A stretch of DNA of 64,000 bases from SUG1106 sp051883095 (GCA_051883095.1 JBJETB010000088.1:48045-112044), one strand, 5' to 3'; counted from the first letter of the stretch, positions 33,307 through 42,247 are shown. Notes: generated from the letters alone by a model not told the origin. Numbers and translations: made by a program.

Positions 33307-34941
33307 TTAACCTCTGTTTTGCTGAGCAACCAGCTGATCTGCTCCGTATTTCTTACGAAGGGCAGGCTTTTCGATTTTACCGGTGGCATTTCTGGGAACA
33401 TCTGCGAAGATAATCTTCTTAGGCCGCTTGTACCTTGGAAGACCCTTGCAGAACTCTTCGATTTCTTCTTCTGTGCAGGTCATGCCTTCTTTTATAGAAA
33501 TGATGGCACCTGTAATCTCACCCAGACGCGTGTCCGGAAGACCGATAACTGCAACATCCCTGACTTTTTCGAAGGTACTCAGGAAGTTCTCAATCTGTAC
33601 CGGATATATATTCTCTCCGCCGCTGACGATTACATCTTTTTTACGGTCCACCAGGAAGTAGAAACCATCCTCGTCCTGCATGGCCATATCGCCGGTGCGC
33701 AGCCACCCGTCAACGATAGTTTCCGCCGTTGCCTTCGGGTCATTGTAATAGCAGGTCATAACACCGGGACCTTTGACACACAGTTCACCGATTTCTCCAA
33801 AAGGAACCTCAACCATGTTCTCATCTACAATCTTGCATTGCCAGCGGTATCCGGGAACACCTATAGCACCAACTTTATGGATGTTTTCTATTCCGAGGTG
33901 AACACATCCCGGCCCGGTGGATTCGGAGAGACCATAGTTAGTATCATAGAGATGATTCGGGAAGTATTCTTTCCAGTGTCTGATCAGAGATGGGGGAACA
34001 GGCTGAGCACCGATGTGCATAAGTCTCCACTGGCTAAGATCGTAATCTTCAAGTTTCACATCTCCTCTGTCCAGGGCATCCAGAATATCCTGTGCCCATG
34101 GAACAAGAAGCCATACGATAGTGCATTTTTCCTTGGAAATAGCATCAAGAATGATTTCCGGTGTGGTACCTTTAAGAAGTACCGCCTTGCTTCCCGCACA
34201 GAGGCTTCCCATCCAGTGAAATTTTGCCCCGGTATGATAAAGGGGAGGAATACAAAGAAATACATCATTCCTGTCTGTCAGGTGATGCTTCTGTTCCATC
34301 TGAGCAGCCTGAGTAAGGCTTTCGTGGTTATGCAGAATAGCCTTCGGGAATCCGGTAGTACCGGAAGAAAAGTAGATTGCCGCATCATCTTCTTCCTCCA
34401 GACGAATCAGCGGAGGCTGGCTGGAACAGTCGGCAACCATTTCACGGTAACTTTCTGCGAAAGTAGGACATGTATCGCCTACATAAATGAGGAGACGTCC
34501 TTTTGACAGATCATCTTCGATGGCTTCAATACGTCCGATAAACTCAGGACCGAAAAACAGGGCATGAACTTCTGCCAGATCAGCACAATATTTTATCTCA
34601 TCTGAATCAAAACGGAAGTTGAAAGGGACTGCGATGGCACCGCTTTTCAGAATTCCGAAGTAAATCGGGAGCCATTCCAGACAGTTGAACATAAGTATCG
34701 CAACGCGGTCTCCCTTTTTAATACCGCGATTGATAAGCATATTTGCCACGCGGTTGGCTTTTTCATCAAAGACACTCCAGGTGATCTCTCTTCTGTATGG
34801 TTCAAAAGAAGTCGGCTGCACCAGGCTGTATTCTCTCCAGCTCGTTCTTTTAGTGTCCTTCATTGAGGGGTTTAATTCCACAAGAGCGACTTCGTCCCCG
34901 TATAATTTATGATTCCGCTCAAGTAAATCCGTAACAGGCAT
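33307..34941 (-). CDS. AMP-dependent acyl-CoA synthetase/ligase
   Basis: 544 residues from the ATG at 34941 (minus strand), preceded by AAAGGAAAATGTT; a frame-open extension upstream to 35001 has no ribosome site. ANL superfamily motifs: P-loop YFSSGTTGFPKAILHN near 185, YGLSESTGPG near 315, LRTGDMAMQDEDGFYFLVDRKKDVI near 410-435, and the final catalytic Lys NATGKIEKPALRKK. Activates a carboxylic acid as acyl-AMP and then acyl-CoA. Divergent from the iorAB/PaaK operon, so an aryl acid or related amino-acid product is a likely substrate (inference). Confidence 0.93.
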   Translation of the reverse strand: MPVTDLLERNHKLYGDEVALVELNPSMKDTKRTSWREYSLVQPTSFEPYRREITWSVFDEKANRVANMLINRGIKKGDRVAILMFNCLEWLPIYFGILKSGAIAVPFNFRFDSDEIKYCADLAEVHALFFGPEFIGRIEAIEDDLSKGRLLIYVGDTCPTFAESYREMVADCSSQPPLIRLEEEDDAAIYFSSGTTGFPKAILHNHESLTQAAQMEQKHHLTDRNDVFLCIPPLYHTGAKFHWMGSLCAGSKAVLLKGTTPEIILDAISKEKCTIVWLLVPWAQDILDALDRGDVKLEDYDLSQWRLMHIGAQPVPPSLIRHWKEYFPNHLYDTNYGLSESTGPGCVHLGIENIHKVGAIGVPGYRWQCKIVDENMVEVPFGEIGELCVKGPGVMTCYYNDPKATAETIVDGWLRTGDMAMQDEDGFYFLVDRKKDVIVSGGENIYPVQIENFLSTFEKVRDVAVIGLPDTRLGEITGAIISIKEGMTCTEEEIEEFCKGLPRYKRPKKIIFADVPRNATGKIEKPALRKKYGADQLVAQQNRG

Positions 34942-34991
34942 AACATTTTCCTTTCTTTTTCGTGCTTTTTTACACTTTAAGACTATAGAAC

Positions 34992-35020
34992 AAGATAGCA
35001 TATCTGGCAGTCAAAGTCAA
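34992..35020 (-). promoter_or_regulatory. Predicted promoter of the acyl-CoA synthetase gene
   Basis: On the minus strand TTGACT (35020-35015), 17-bp spacer, TATCTT (34997-34992), 51 nt before the ATG. Confidence 0.6.
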
Positions 35021-35057
35021 CAAAGTTTTAACCCTTTAAAGATATAAAAAATAATTG

Positions 35058-35086
35058 TTTACGATTCAGGATAAAAGTGGTACAAT
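35058..35086 (+). promoter_or_regulatory. Predicted promoter of the YerC-ior operon
   Basis: TTTACG (35058-35063), 17-bp spacer, TACAAT (35081-35086). Divergent from the acyl-CoA synthetase promoter. Confidence 0.55.
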
Positions 35087-35132
35087 GAACAATAATATGT
35101 GTTTTCGTAAGCAGGACGCGTCTGCATTCTGC

Positions 35133-35162
35133 AGGAGAAAGGTGTTTAGGAGAAAGGTGTTT
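35133..35162 (+). repeat. Tandem 15-bp duplication containing the Shine-Dalgarno
   Basis: AGGAGAAAGGTGTTT occurs twice without gap (35133-35147 and 35148-35162), directly before the ATG at 35165. Each copy contains a full ribosome site. Confidence 0.9.
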
Positions 35163-35164
35163 AT

Positions 35165-35488
35165 ATGAAAAAGAATTCTAAGAAAGCCAGGAAAGAAGAC
35201 ATGTACAAGGCAGTTCTTCAGCTGGAAACCATAGAAGAATGCATGGATTTTTTTGAGGATATCTGTGCCGAAACGGAACTTCGCGCCATAGAGCAGCGTT
35301 TCGATGTGGCGAAAATGCTATATCAGGAAAAAGTATATTCGGACATTATGAGCGCTACAAGTGCAAGTACAGCAACCATCAGTCGTGTCAACCGTGTTCT
35401 GAACGGCGGAACCGGAATGCTGGAAAAATCCTTCAGGCGTCTGGAAGAGAGTGAAGAAAAAACGGAAAGCGATAAAAGCGATATTTGA
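35165..35488 (+). CDS. YerC/YecD family TrpR-related regulator
   Basis: 107 residues. TrpR-like helical fold with the HTH segment YSDIMSATSASTATISRVNRVL (split here: DIMSATSAS and TATISRVNRVL) and the preceding ETELRAIEQRFDVAKML, characteristic of the YerC/YecD family. It is first in an operon for aryl 2-oxoacid metabolism, so sensing tryptophan or a related aromatic compound is plausible, though YerC ligands are not generally established. The ribosome site is duplicated (35133-35162). Confidence 0.9.
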   Translation: MKKNSKKARKEDMYKAVLQLETIEECMDFFEDICAETELRAIEQRFDVAKMLYQEKVYSDIMSATSASTATISRVNRVLNGGTGMLEKSFRRLEESEEKTESDKSDI

Positions 35489-35507
35489 AAGGAGATTTGA
35501 TATATCA

Positions 35508-37244
35508 ATGAAACAGCTGATGTTAGGTAATCAGGCATTTGCCAGAGGATTATACGAGGCAGGATGCAGTGTCGTATCCAGCTATCCGGGGACTCCAAGC
35601 ACGGAAGTAACCGAGGAAATTGCAAAGTATGATGAAGTGTATTGTGAGTGGGCTCCAAATGAAAAAGTTGCAATGGAAGTTGCTTTTGGAGCATGCCTTG
35701 CGGGGAAAAGAAGCTTTTGCGGTATGAAGCATGTAGGTCTGAATGTTGCGGCGGACCCTCTTTACACATGTTCATATACGGGCGTTAACGCAGGTATGAT
35801 TATCTGCGTGGCAGACGATGCAGGTATGCATTCTTCCCAGAACGAACAGGATTCACGCCATCATGCAATAGCAGCCAAGGTACCTATGCTTGAGCCTTCT
35901 GATTCCCAGGAAGCGCTGGAATTCGTCAGAACAGCTTATGAGATTTCTGAAACCTATGATACTCCTGTCATAATAAAAATGTGCACCAGGATAGCCCATT
36001 CACAGAGTGTTGTGACACTGGGCGAGCGCGTGGTTCCGGAAAAGAAGCCATATGAAAAAAATATCAAGAAATATGTAATGATGCCCGGCAATGCCATACC
36101 GAGACATCCATTCGTAGAAGAGCGTACCAGAAAACTGACTGAATATGCTGAGACAAGCCCTCTGAACCGTGTGGAGATGGGCGGTACTTCAATAGGTATA
36201 ATTACTTCTTCCACCAGCTATCAGTATGCAAAGGAAGTTTACGGAGAAAGTGCAAGCATTCTGAAACTCGGAATGGTAAATCCTCTGCCGGTAAAACTTA
36301 TCAGAGATTTTGCATCAAAGGTTGACAAACTCATAGTCATAGAAGAACTTGACCCGATTATCGAAAATCATTGCAGACAGCTTGGACTTACATTGTCAGG
36401 AAAAGATCTGCTTCCAATCTGCGGCGAATTTTCACAGAACCTCATTGCTGAAAAAACCGCCGGGAAAAATTCAGAGTTCTGTTCCCTTGAAGAGGAGCTT
36501 CCGGGAAGACCGCCTGTTATGTGCGCAGGATGTCCTCACAGAGGTTTATTCTATACTCTTTCCAGAAATAAATGTACAGTTCTCGGAGATATAGGATGCT
36601 ATACCCTCGGAGCTGTTGCTCCGCTGGCTGCCATGGACATGACTCTCTGCATGGGTGCTTCCATCAGTGCAGTTCACGGATTTAACAAGGCAGCAGGCAA
36701 GGAGAGCGAAGGAAAGACTGTAGCTGTAATAGGTGATTCCACATTTATGCATTCCGGTATGACCGGCCTTGCAAATGTTGCTTACAACCAGAGCAATTCC
36801 ACCGTTATTATCCTGGACAATTCAATTACAGGCATGACAGGGCACCAGCAGAATCCTACCACCGGATATAATATCAAAGGTGAACCTGCAGGAAAGATTG
36901 ATCTTGAGGCGTTATGCAAGGCCATGGGATTTAATCGCGTAGCTGTCATTGATCCGTACAATCTGGATGAATGTGACAGGGTATTGAAAGAAGAACTTGC
37001 AGCCGACGAACCATCAGTAATCATCAGCCGCCGTCCATGTGCACTTCTTAAGTACGTAAAGCATAAAGCTCCGCTGAAGGTTGAAGCAGATAACTGCATC
37101 GGATGTAAATCCTGTATGCATCTTGGATGTCCGGCAATCAGCATAAGAGATAAAAAGGCTGTAATTGATACAACACAGTGTGTAGGCTGCGGTGTATGTC
37201 AGCAGCTGTGCAGATTTGATGCATTGAAGAGCGGGGAGGAATAG
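35508..37244 (+). CDS. iorA: Indolepyruvate ferredoxin oxidoreductase, alpha subunit
   Basis: 578 residues from ATG 35508, with AAAGGAGA 12 nt upstream, overlapping the YerC gene end; the frame is open further upstream to 35451 without ribosome site. Pyruvate-oxidoreductase-type domain (MLGNQAFARGLYEAG, SSYPGTPSTEV), thiamine-diphosphate domain (MCAGCPHRGLF near 345, IGDSTFMHSGMTGLANVAYN near 410) and a C-terminal 2x[4Fe-4S] domain (CIGCKSCMHLGCP, CVGCGVCQQLC). Oxidatively decarboxylates indolepyruvate and other aryl pyruvates to aryl-acetyl-CoA, reducing ferredoxin. Acts with IorB encoded next. Confidence 0.96.
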   Translation: MKQLMLGNQAFARGLYEAGCSVVSSYPGTPSTEVTEEIAKYDEVYCEWAPNEKVAMEVAFGACLAGKRSFCGMKHVGLNVAADPLYTCSYTGVNAGMIICVADDAGMHSSQNEQDSRHHAIAAKVPMLEPSDSQEALEFVRTAYEISETYDTPVIIKMCTRIAHSQSVVTLGERVVPEKKPYEKNIKKYVMMPGNAIPRHPFVEERTRKLTEYAETSPLNRVEMGGTSIGIITSSTSYQYAKEVYGESASILKLGMVNPLPVKLIRDFASKVDKLIVIEELDPIIENHCRQLGLTLSGKDLLPICGEFSQNLIAEKTAGKNSEFCSLEEELPGRPPVMCAGCPHRGLFYTLSRNKCTVLGDIGCYTLGAVAPLAAMDMTLCMGASISAVHGFNKAAGKESEGKTVAVIGDSTFMHSGMTGLANVAYNQSNSTVIILDNSITGMTGHQQNPTTGYNIKGEPAGKIDLEALCKAMGFNRVAVIDPYNLDECDRVLKEELAADEPSVIISRRPCALLKYVKHKAPLKVEADNCIGCKSCMHLGCPAISIRDKKAVIDTTQCVGCGVCQQLCRFDALKSGEE

Positions 37245-37248
37245 TAAA

Positions 37249-37815
37249 ATGACAAAGAATATAATGATTGTCGGTGTAGGCGGACAGGGTTCATTACTTG
37301 CCAGCAAACTTTTAGGCCATCTTCTTCTTAGCGAAGGATATGATGTTAAAGTATCCGAGGTGCACGGCATGAGTCAGCGAGGCGGAAGTGTAGTTACATA
37401 TGTAAGATTTGGCGATAAAGTATATTCACCTATTATAGACAGAGGCGAGGCTGACTTTATTGTATCGTTTGAAAAGCTTGAGGCGGCACGTTATGTGGAA
37501 TACCTGAAAAAGGGCGGACGCATAGTTGTGAATACACAGGAGATAGATCCTATGCCGGTGATTACAGGTGCTGCAGCTTATCCGGAAAACCTGATAAAAA
37601 AAATGGAAGAATTGGGAATAGCGGTTGACGCCATGGACTGTCTTTCTCTTGCAGAACAGGCAGGCTCTTCAAAGGCAGTAAATCTGGTTCTCATGGGAAG
37701 ACTTTCTAAATATTTTGATATTCCGGAAGAAAAATGGCTCAGGGCAATTGAGCAGTGTGTTCCGGCCAAATTTGTAGAAATGAATAAAAAAGCATTTGCT
37801 CTCGGAAGAGGTTAA
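37249..37815 (+). CDS. iorB: Indolepyruvate ferredoxin oxidoreductase, beta subunit
   Basis: 188 residues with the gamma-type 2-oxoacid oxidoreductase fold: GVGGQGSLLASKLLGHLLL at the N-terminus, SEVHGMSQRGGSVVTYVRFG near 36-55. Four nt after iorA, ribosome site GGGGAGG. Forms the IOR heterodimer and carries the CoA-binding part of the complex. Normal length. Confidence 0.95.
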   Translation: MTKNIMIVGVGGQGSLLASKLLGHLLLSEGYDVKVSEVHGMSQRGGSVVTYVRFGDKVYSPIIDRGEADFIVSFEKLEAARYVEYLKKGGRIVVNTQEIDPMPVITGAAAYPENLIKKMEELGIAVDAMDCLSLAEQAGSSKAVNLVLMGRLSKYFDIPEEKWLRAIEQCVPAKFVEMNKKAFALGRG

Positions 37816-37857
37816 TGATAAACAACAAGTTATAAACAATAAGGAGATTTAAAAGAG

Positions 37858-39165
37858 ATGAGCAGATATTATCAACCGGAGATCGAGTGCGCATCCAGAG
37901 AAGAGATTCGCAGGATCCAGAGTGAAAGACTTGTAGAACAGGTTAAGAACGTTTGGGATAACGTTCCGATGTACAGAAAGAGAATGGAGGAAAAAGGTCT
38001 TACTCCAGAAGACATCAAGTCGGTTGATGACCTACACAAATTACCTTTCATTGAAAAAGATGACTTAAGAAATGAATATCCGTACGGATTGCTGGCACGC
38101 CCCCTTTCAGAGTGCGTACGTATTCAGTCTACCAGCGGTACTACAGGCAGACGTGTTGTTGCCTTCTATACCCAGCATGACATAGATATCTGGGAAGACT
38201 GCTGTGCCAGAGCAATCGTTGCTGCAGGCGGAACCAATGAAGATGTTTGTCATGTAAGTTACGGTTATGGTTTATTTACAGGCGGTCCCGGATTAAACGG
38301 CGGTTCTCATAGAGTGGGATGCCTGACACTTCCTATGTCTTCCGGAAACACTGAGAGGCAGATACAGTTTATGACTGACCTGGGTTCCACCATCCTTTGC
38401 TGCACCCCTTCTTATGCTGCTTACCTTGCAGAAAGCATTCATGAGAAAGGTGTCCGCGATCAGATTAAATTAAAAGCCGGTATTTTCGGAGCAGAAGCGT
38501 GGACAGAAGAAATGCGTCATGACATTGAAGAAAAGCTCGGCATCAAGGCATATGATATATATGGACTTACAGAAATTTCAGGACCGGGAGTATCTTTTGA
38601 ATGTGAAGAGCAGACAGGTATGCATGTAAATGAAGACCATTTCATTCCTGAAATTATCAACCCGGTTACCGGAGAAGTTCTTCCTTATGGCGAGAAGGGT
38701 GAGCTCGTGTTCACCAGCATTTCCAAGGAAGCATTTCCGCTTATGAGATATCGTACACGTGACATCTGTATCCTGAGCGAAAAGAAATGTTCATGCGGCA
38801 GAACTCATGTCAAGATGAGCAAACCGCTTGGAAGAAGTGATGATATGCTCATCGTCAAGGGCGTAAACGTATTCCCGTCACAGATTGAAACAGTTCTTAT
38901 GAACCAGGGTTATCCTGCAAACTATCAGATCATCGTCAACAGAGTAAACAACAGCGACACCATCGAAGTTCAGGTGGAAATGACGCCGGAAATGTTCTCT
39001 GATAACCTCAGCATTGTAGCAGAGAAAGAAAAGGAACTTGTGAACGGACTTAAGGCTATGCTTGGCATCTATGCGAAGGTTAAGCTGGTTGCTCCGAAGA
39101 CTATTGTAAGAAGCGAAGGCAAAGCTGTTCGTGTTATTGACAAACGTAACCTGTATCAGGGATAA
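37858..39165 (+). CDS. Phenylacetate-CoA ligase (PaaK family)
   Basis: 435 residues. ANL fold with the PaaK-type P-loop QSTSGTTGRRVVAFYT near 91-106, IYGLTEISGPGVSFECE near 236 and LGRSDDMLIVKGVNVFPSQI near 325-345. Together with IorAB it interconverts aryl-acetyl-CoA and aryl acetate: here it probably works toward the acid with substrate-level ATP formation, as in archaeal IOR pathways (inference). Ribosome site AAGGAG about 8-10 nt upstream of the ATG. Confidence 0.94.
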   Translation: MSRYYQPEIECASREEIRRIQSERLVEQVKNVWDNVPMYRKRMEEKGLTPEDIKSVDDLHKLPFIEKDDLRNEYPYGLLARPLSECVRIQSTSGTTGRRVVAFYTQHDIDIWEDCCARAIVAAGGTNEDVCHVSYGYGLFTGGPGLNGGSHRVGCLTLPMSSGNTERQIQFMTDLGSTILCCTPSYAAYLAESIHEKGVRDQIKLKAGIFGAEAWTEEMRHDIEEKLGIKAYDIYGLTEISGPGVSFECEEQTGMHVNEDHFIPEIINPVTGEVLPYGEKGELVFTSISKEAFPLMRYRTRDICILSEKKCSCGRTHVKMSKPLGRSDDMLIVKGVNVFPSQIETVLMNQGYPANYQIIVNRVNNSDTIEVQVEMTPEMFSDNLSIVAEKEKELVNGLKAMLGIYAKVKLVAPKTIVRSEGKAVRVIDKRNLYQG

Positions 39166-39183
39166 CAGAGAGGAGGAAAAATC

Positions 39184-39609
39184 ATGACAATTAAACAGAT
39201 TTCAGTATTTCTTGAAAACCGTCCCGGAAAACTTTCTGAATTCGCAGCAGTTCTTTCGGCTCAGAAAATCAACCTTCGTGCCATATCTGTAGCTGAAGCG
39301 GCTGATTTCGGTATCGTGCGTATTATTGTTGATGATGTCTTCAATGCAGTTACAATTCTGAAGAGCGAAAACTATGTCTGCACAATTACCGACGTTCTCG
39401 CTGTAGAAGTAAGGGATGAACCGGGCATGCTTGCAAATATGATAGGTGTACTTGGTGCTGAAGGAATCAATATAGAGTATATGTATACTATTTTAGGAAA
39501 GAAAACAGATGTTGCTTTTATGATAATCCGTACTAATGCCGATTCAGAAGCAGTTAAGATTCTTGAGTCAAAGGGATTTAAGCTGGCGTCTCTGGAAGTT
39601 CTGAAATAA
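39184..39609 (+). CDS. Tandem ACT-domain protein
   Basis: 141 residues comprising two ACT domains (VFLENRPGKLSEFAAVLSAQ at 8-27; VEVRDEPGMLANMIGVLGAE at 76-95). Homologues are regularly linked to PaaK-like ligases and IOR. Probably binds an aromatic amino acid and modulates the pathway enzymes, since no DNA-binding domain is present. Ribosome site AGGAGG. Last gene before a terminator. Confidence 0.92.
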   Translation: MTIKQISVFLENRPGKLSEFAAVLSAQKINLRAISVAEAADFGIVRIIVDDVFNAVTILKSENYVCTITDVLAVEVRDEPGMLANMIGVLGAEGINIEYMYTILGKKTDVAFMIIRTNADSEAVKILESKGFKLASLEVLK

Positions 39610-39643
39610 TCGATAATCTGATTTAAAATATAATATAAATCTG

Positions 39644-39674
39644 ACCCGCTGGATGTTTTGTCCAGTGGGTTTTT
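39644..39674 (+). terminator. Terminator after the ior operon
   Basis: CCCGCTGGA (39645-39653) pairs with TCCAGTGGG (39661-39669) with one G-U pair, then five T residues. Confidence 0.88.
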
Positions 39675-39679
39675 ATGTA

Positions 39680-39708
39680 TTGACAAATCATGACTGATGT
39701 GATAGAAT
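39680..39708 (+). promoter_or_regulatory. Promoter of the symporter gene
   Basis: TTGACA (39680-39685), 17-bp spacer, TAGAAT (39703-39708): near-consensus. A 90-nt A/T-rich leader follows, with a partial inverted repeat CTTTAA..TTAAAG just after the start region. Confidence 0.75.
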
Positions 39709-39798
39709 CAAGTCGCTTTAAAGATTTAAAGTTTAGAACTTTTTGGCATTAAAAATACACATTTTACAAAGTAAACATGAAAGAAGAGGAACGAAGAA

Positions 39799-41334
39799 AT
39801 GTTAAAAATAATTTTACTACTGGCATACTTTGCACTTATGGTCTGTATCGGTCTGTATTGCCGTAAAACAGCGACTGATGTTAACGGATTCGTTTTGGGC
39901 GGGCGTTCTGTAGGACCGTGGCTTACAGCTTTCGCTTATGGTACTTCTTATTTTTCCGCGGTAGTATTTGTAGGTTATGCAGGACAGTTCGGATGGAAAT
40001 ACGGTATTGCTGCCACATGGGCAGGTATAGGAAATGCCATCATCGGTTCTCTTCTTGCGTGGGTTGTTCTCGGAAGAAGAACCAGAATTATGACACAGCA
40101 TCTTGATTCAGCAACTATGCCGCAGTTTTTCGGGCGGAGATTTAACAGTAAATCACTGAAGCTCTGCGCATCACTGATTATCTTCGTGTTCCTGATTCCA
40201 TATACGGCATCTCTGTACAATGGTCTTTCCAGACTTTTCGGAATGGCCTTCAGCATTGACTATTCTGTCTGCATTATACTGATGGCAGTTCTTACCGCTG
40301 TTTATGTAATAGCCGGAGGCTATATGGCAACTGCAATTAATGATTTTATTCAGGGTATAATTATGCTTATAGGTATTACAGCAGTTATAGCAGCTGTGCT
40401 TGCAAGCAAAGGCGGATTCATGGAAGCATACCAGAGCCTTGCACAGGTTTCAGACGAAACGGTTTCCAGCGTACCGGGTGTGTTCGCATCCTTCTTCGGA
40501 CCTGATCCGCTCAACCTGCTGTTCGTTGTCATTCTTACATCTCTTGGTACATGGGGACTTCCTCAGATGGTGCAGAAATTCTATGCAATAAAAGACGAAG
40601 GTGCAATCAAGAAAGGAACTATTATTTCCACACTCTTCGCTCTTGTTGTGGCAGGCGGATGCTATTTCCTCGGAGGCTTCGGACGTCTTTTCTCAGATAA
40701 GATAGATATTGCTGCAAACGGATACGACTCCGTTATTCCTACCATGCTGGAAAGCTTAAGTCCTCTGCTGATTGCACTGGTAGTAATTCTCGTATTGTCC
40801 GCGTCAATGTCAACATTGTCTTCACTGGTTATTGCATCGAGTTCCACGCTGACTATTGACTTTATCAAAGACAATATCGTTAAAAATATGAACGAAAAGA
40901 AACAGGTTATGGTAATCCGTGGTTTCATTGTAGTTTTTATTGCTATATCCGCAATCATTGCACTGGTTCAGTACAAGAGCTCCGTAACCTTCATAGCACA
41001 GCTGATGGGTGTGTCCTGGGGTGCACTGGCAGGCTCATTCCTGGCACCGTTCCTGTATTCTCTGTACTGGAAGAAGACAACAGTGGCATCCTGCTGGGTA
41101 TCATTTATCTGGGGCTGCGGTCTCACTTTTATCAATATGTTTGCCAGAACAAGCCTTCCGGCAATCATGCAGTCACCGATAAACATGGGAGCAATTGCAA
41201 TGCTTGGAGGACTTATCATAGTTCCCCTTGTAAGCCTTGTCACTCCTAAGCCTGATAAGAAGCTTGTTGACGATGCATTTGAGTGTTATAACAAGACTAC
41301 TGTAGTCGCACAGAAAACAGCACTTGGCGAATAA
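39799..41334 (+). CDS. Sodium:solute symporter (SSS family)
   Basis: 511 residues, about 13 TM helices. SSS signatures: N-terminal LGGRSVGPWLTAFAYGTSYFS, GNAIIGSLLAWVVLGRRTRI, and the sodium-site region VLSASMSTLSSLVIASSST near 333-350. Carries an organic solute with Na+ into the cell. Placed directly after the ior/paaK operon but under its own promoter; an aromatic or organic acid substrate is possible, not shown by sequence. Ribosome site AGAGGA. Confidence 0.93.
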   Translation: MLKIILLLAYFALMVCIGLYCRKTATDVNGFVLGGRSVGPWLTAFAYGTSYFSAVVFVGYAGQFGWKYGIAATWAGIGNAIIGSLLAWVVLGRRTRIMTQHLDSATMPQFFGRRFNSKSLKLCASLIIFVFLIPYTASLYNGLSRLFGMAFSIDYSVCIILMAVLTAVYVIAGGYMATAINDFIQGIIMLIGITAVIAAVLASKGGFMEAYQSLAQVSDETVSSVPGVFASFFGPDPLNLLFVVILTSLGTWGLPQMVQKFYAIKDEGAIKKGTIISTLFALVVAGGCYFLGGFGRLFSDKIDIAANGYDSVIPTMLESLSPLLIALVVILVLSASMSTLSSLVIASSSTLTIDFIKDNIVKNMNEKKQVMVIRGFIVVFIAISAIIALVQYKSSVTFIAQLMGVSWGALAGSFLAPFLYSLYWKKTTVASCWVSFIWGCGLTFINMFARTSLPAIMQSPINMGAIAMLGGLIIVPLVSLVTPKPDKKLVDDAFECYNKTTVVAQKTALGE

Positions 41335-41381
41335 TGAACAGACAATGAGAAGACATGGCAGCCAGGCGTAAGCTTTAGTGA

Positions 41382-41410
41382 TTGATTTTCTGCGATGCAG
41401 AGGTTATAAT
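41382..41410 (+). promoter_or_regulatory. Promoter of the DUF1805 gene
   Basis: TTGATT (41382-41387), 17-bp spacer, TATAAT (41405-41410), 37 nt before the ATG. Confidence 0.72.
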
Positions 41411-41446
41411 ATGGTAAAACTACAGAAATGAAAGGAAGCGATTATT

Positions 41447-41749
41447 ATGATACAGATTGAAATGTTAGAGGTTGCAGGCAAGGCGGTTCAGGGTATTCGC
41501 ATCCAGGAACCGGGAGGAGATGGACATCCTAATATGCTGCTGCTCCTCTGCGAAAAAGGATACATAATGTGCGGATATCTCAACAAGGAAGCTGCTGATA
41601 AATTCGACGATGCTGCTGCAGTGGTAGGAGGAAGCTGCTTCGAAGAAATTATGGCAAACCCTGTTAAGGCTGTTACGGCTAGAGCTGCAGAGCTTGGTGT
41701 TGAAGTTGGCATGACAGGTGCAAAGGCAGCAGAAAAGCTGAACGGATAA
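41447..41749 (+). CDS. DUF1805 (YunC-like) protein
   Basis: 100 residues. Matches the YunC/DUF1805 pattern: central LLLCEKGYIMCGYLN, then a segment FEEIMANPVKAVTARAAELG and the ending GMTGAKAAEKL. Small cytoplasmic protein of unknown function; no catalytic residues assigned in the family. Single-gene unit with own promoter and terminator. Confidence 0.88.
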   Translation: MIQIEMLEVAGKAVQGIRIQEPGGDGHPNMLLLLCEKGYIMCGYLNKEAADKFDDAAAVVGGSCFEEIMANPVKAVTARAAELGVEVGMTGAKAAEKLNG

Positions 41750-41766
41750 TATTTAATAAAAACAAG

Positions 41767-41806
41767 GCAGGCCGACAGTCATTACGACTGTTTTGGCCTG
41801 CTTTTC
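41767..41806 (+). terminator. Terminator after the DUF1805 gene
   Basis: GCAGGCC (41767-41773) pairs with GGCCTGC (41795-41801), with an inner ACAGT/ACTGT stem, then TTTT. Confidence 0.88.
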
Positions 41807-41899
41807 TTGTAGAACGGGAATAATAGAATTTAATAATTGAGAAGCTGATGCACTTGGAAGTATAGGGTATGCAATAAAGGAAATCAGCGGCAAGGACGG

Positions 41900-41922
41900 C
41901 TCACTTCTTTTGAGTGAGTTTT
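41900..41922 (+). terminator. Second small terminator-like hairpin
   Basis: CTCACT (41900-41905) pairs with AGTGAG (41913-41918), then TTTT. It lies in the 517-bp gap between the DUF1805 and rubrerythrin genes and may be what remains of another unit; a 27-codon open stretch before it cannot be identified. Confidence 0.5.
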
Positions 41923-42005
41923 AGAAAAGCATTTGCTTGCTTTGTGTCCTGTAAATTTAAGATACAGTGGGATATACTTTTTCACTGAAAGGAGGTCATA
42001 AGACT

Positions 42006-42247
42006 ATGGACCAGCAAAAAATCGGAAGGTTTATCTGCGTGAACTGATTGACGGAGAAAGAAAGGGCGAGAAGACAGGCGGGGAACTGGAGGAAACCGTT
42101 TTAAAGGTGGCAGACTACAGCAACGAGAAAAAACAGAAACTTATGCGCAATATGCACCGGCTTTTTACAGGCATTAAAATAAGGGACGGATTTGTAAGGT
42201 GCCGAATAATATGCTCGTTTAATCTGAATAATAATGTAAGAATATAA
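42006..42247 (+). pseudogene. XRE-type regulator with internal deletion
   Basis: ATG 42006 with AAAGGAGG upstream begins MDQQKIGRFIC, the usual start of a helix-turn-helix regulator, but stops after 13 codons. In another frame, from about 42040, ELIDGERKGEKTGGELEETV and LKVADYSNEKKQKLMRNMH continue to TAA 42245-42247; this is the tail seen after the HTH domain in clostridial XRE proteins. The HTH itself is missing, so a frame-disrupting internal deletion destroyed the gene while its ribosome site remains. Confidence 0.65.

Noticed and set aside
33319..34506. 395-codon open frame on the plus strand opposite the acyl-CoA synthetase gene
   Set aside because: It lies entirely antisense to a clearly conserved enzyme, has no ribosome site and no recognisable motif; it follows from the codon usage of the real gene.
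39715..39735. CTTTAAAGAT-type repeats near 35034 and 39718 as a shared operator
   Set aside because: Low-complexity A/T sequence, imperfect symmetry, and similar strings occur by chance in this base composition.
41826..41922. 27-codon open stretch ending in TAG before the hairpin at 41900
   Set aside because: Too short, no start signal or recognisable sequence; not reported as a gene relic.
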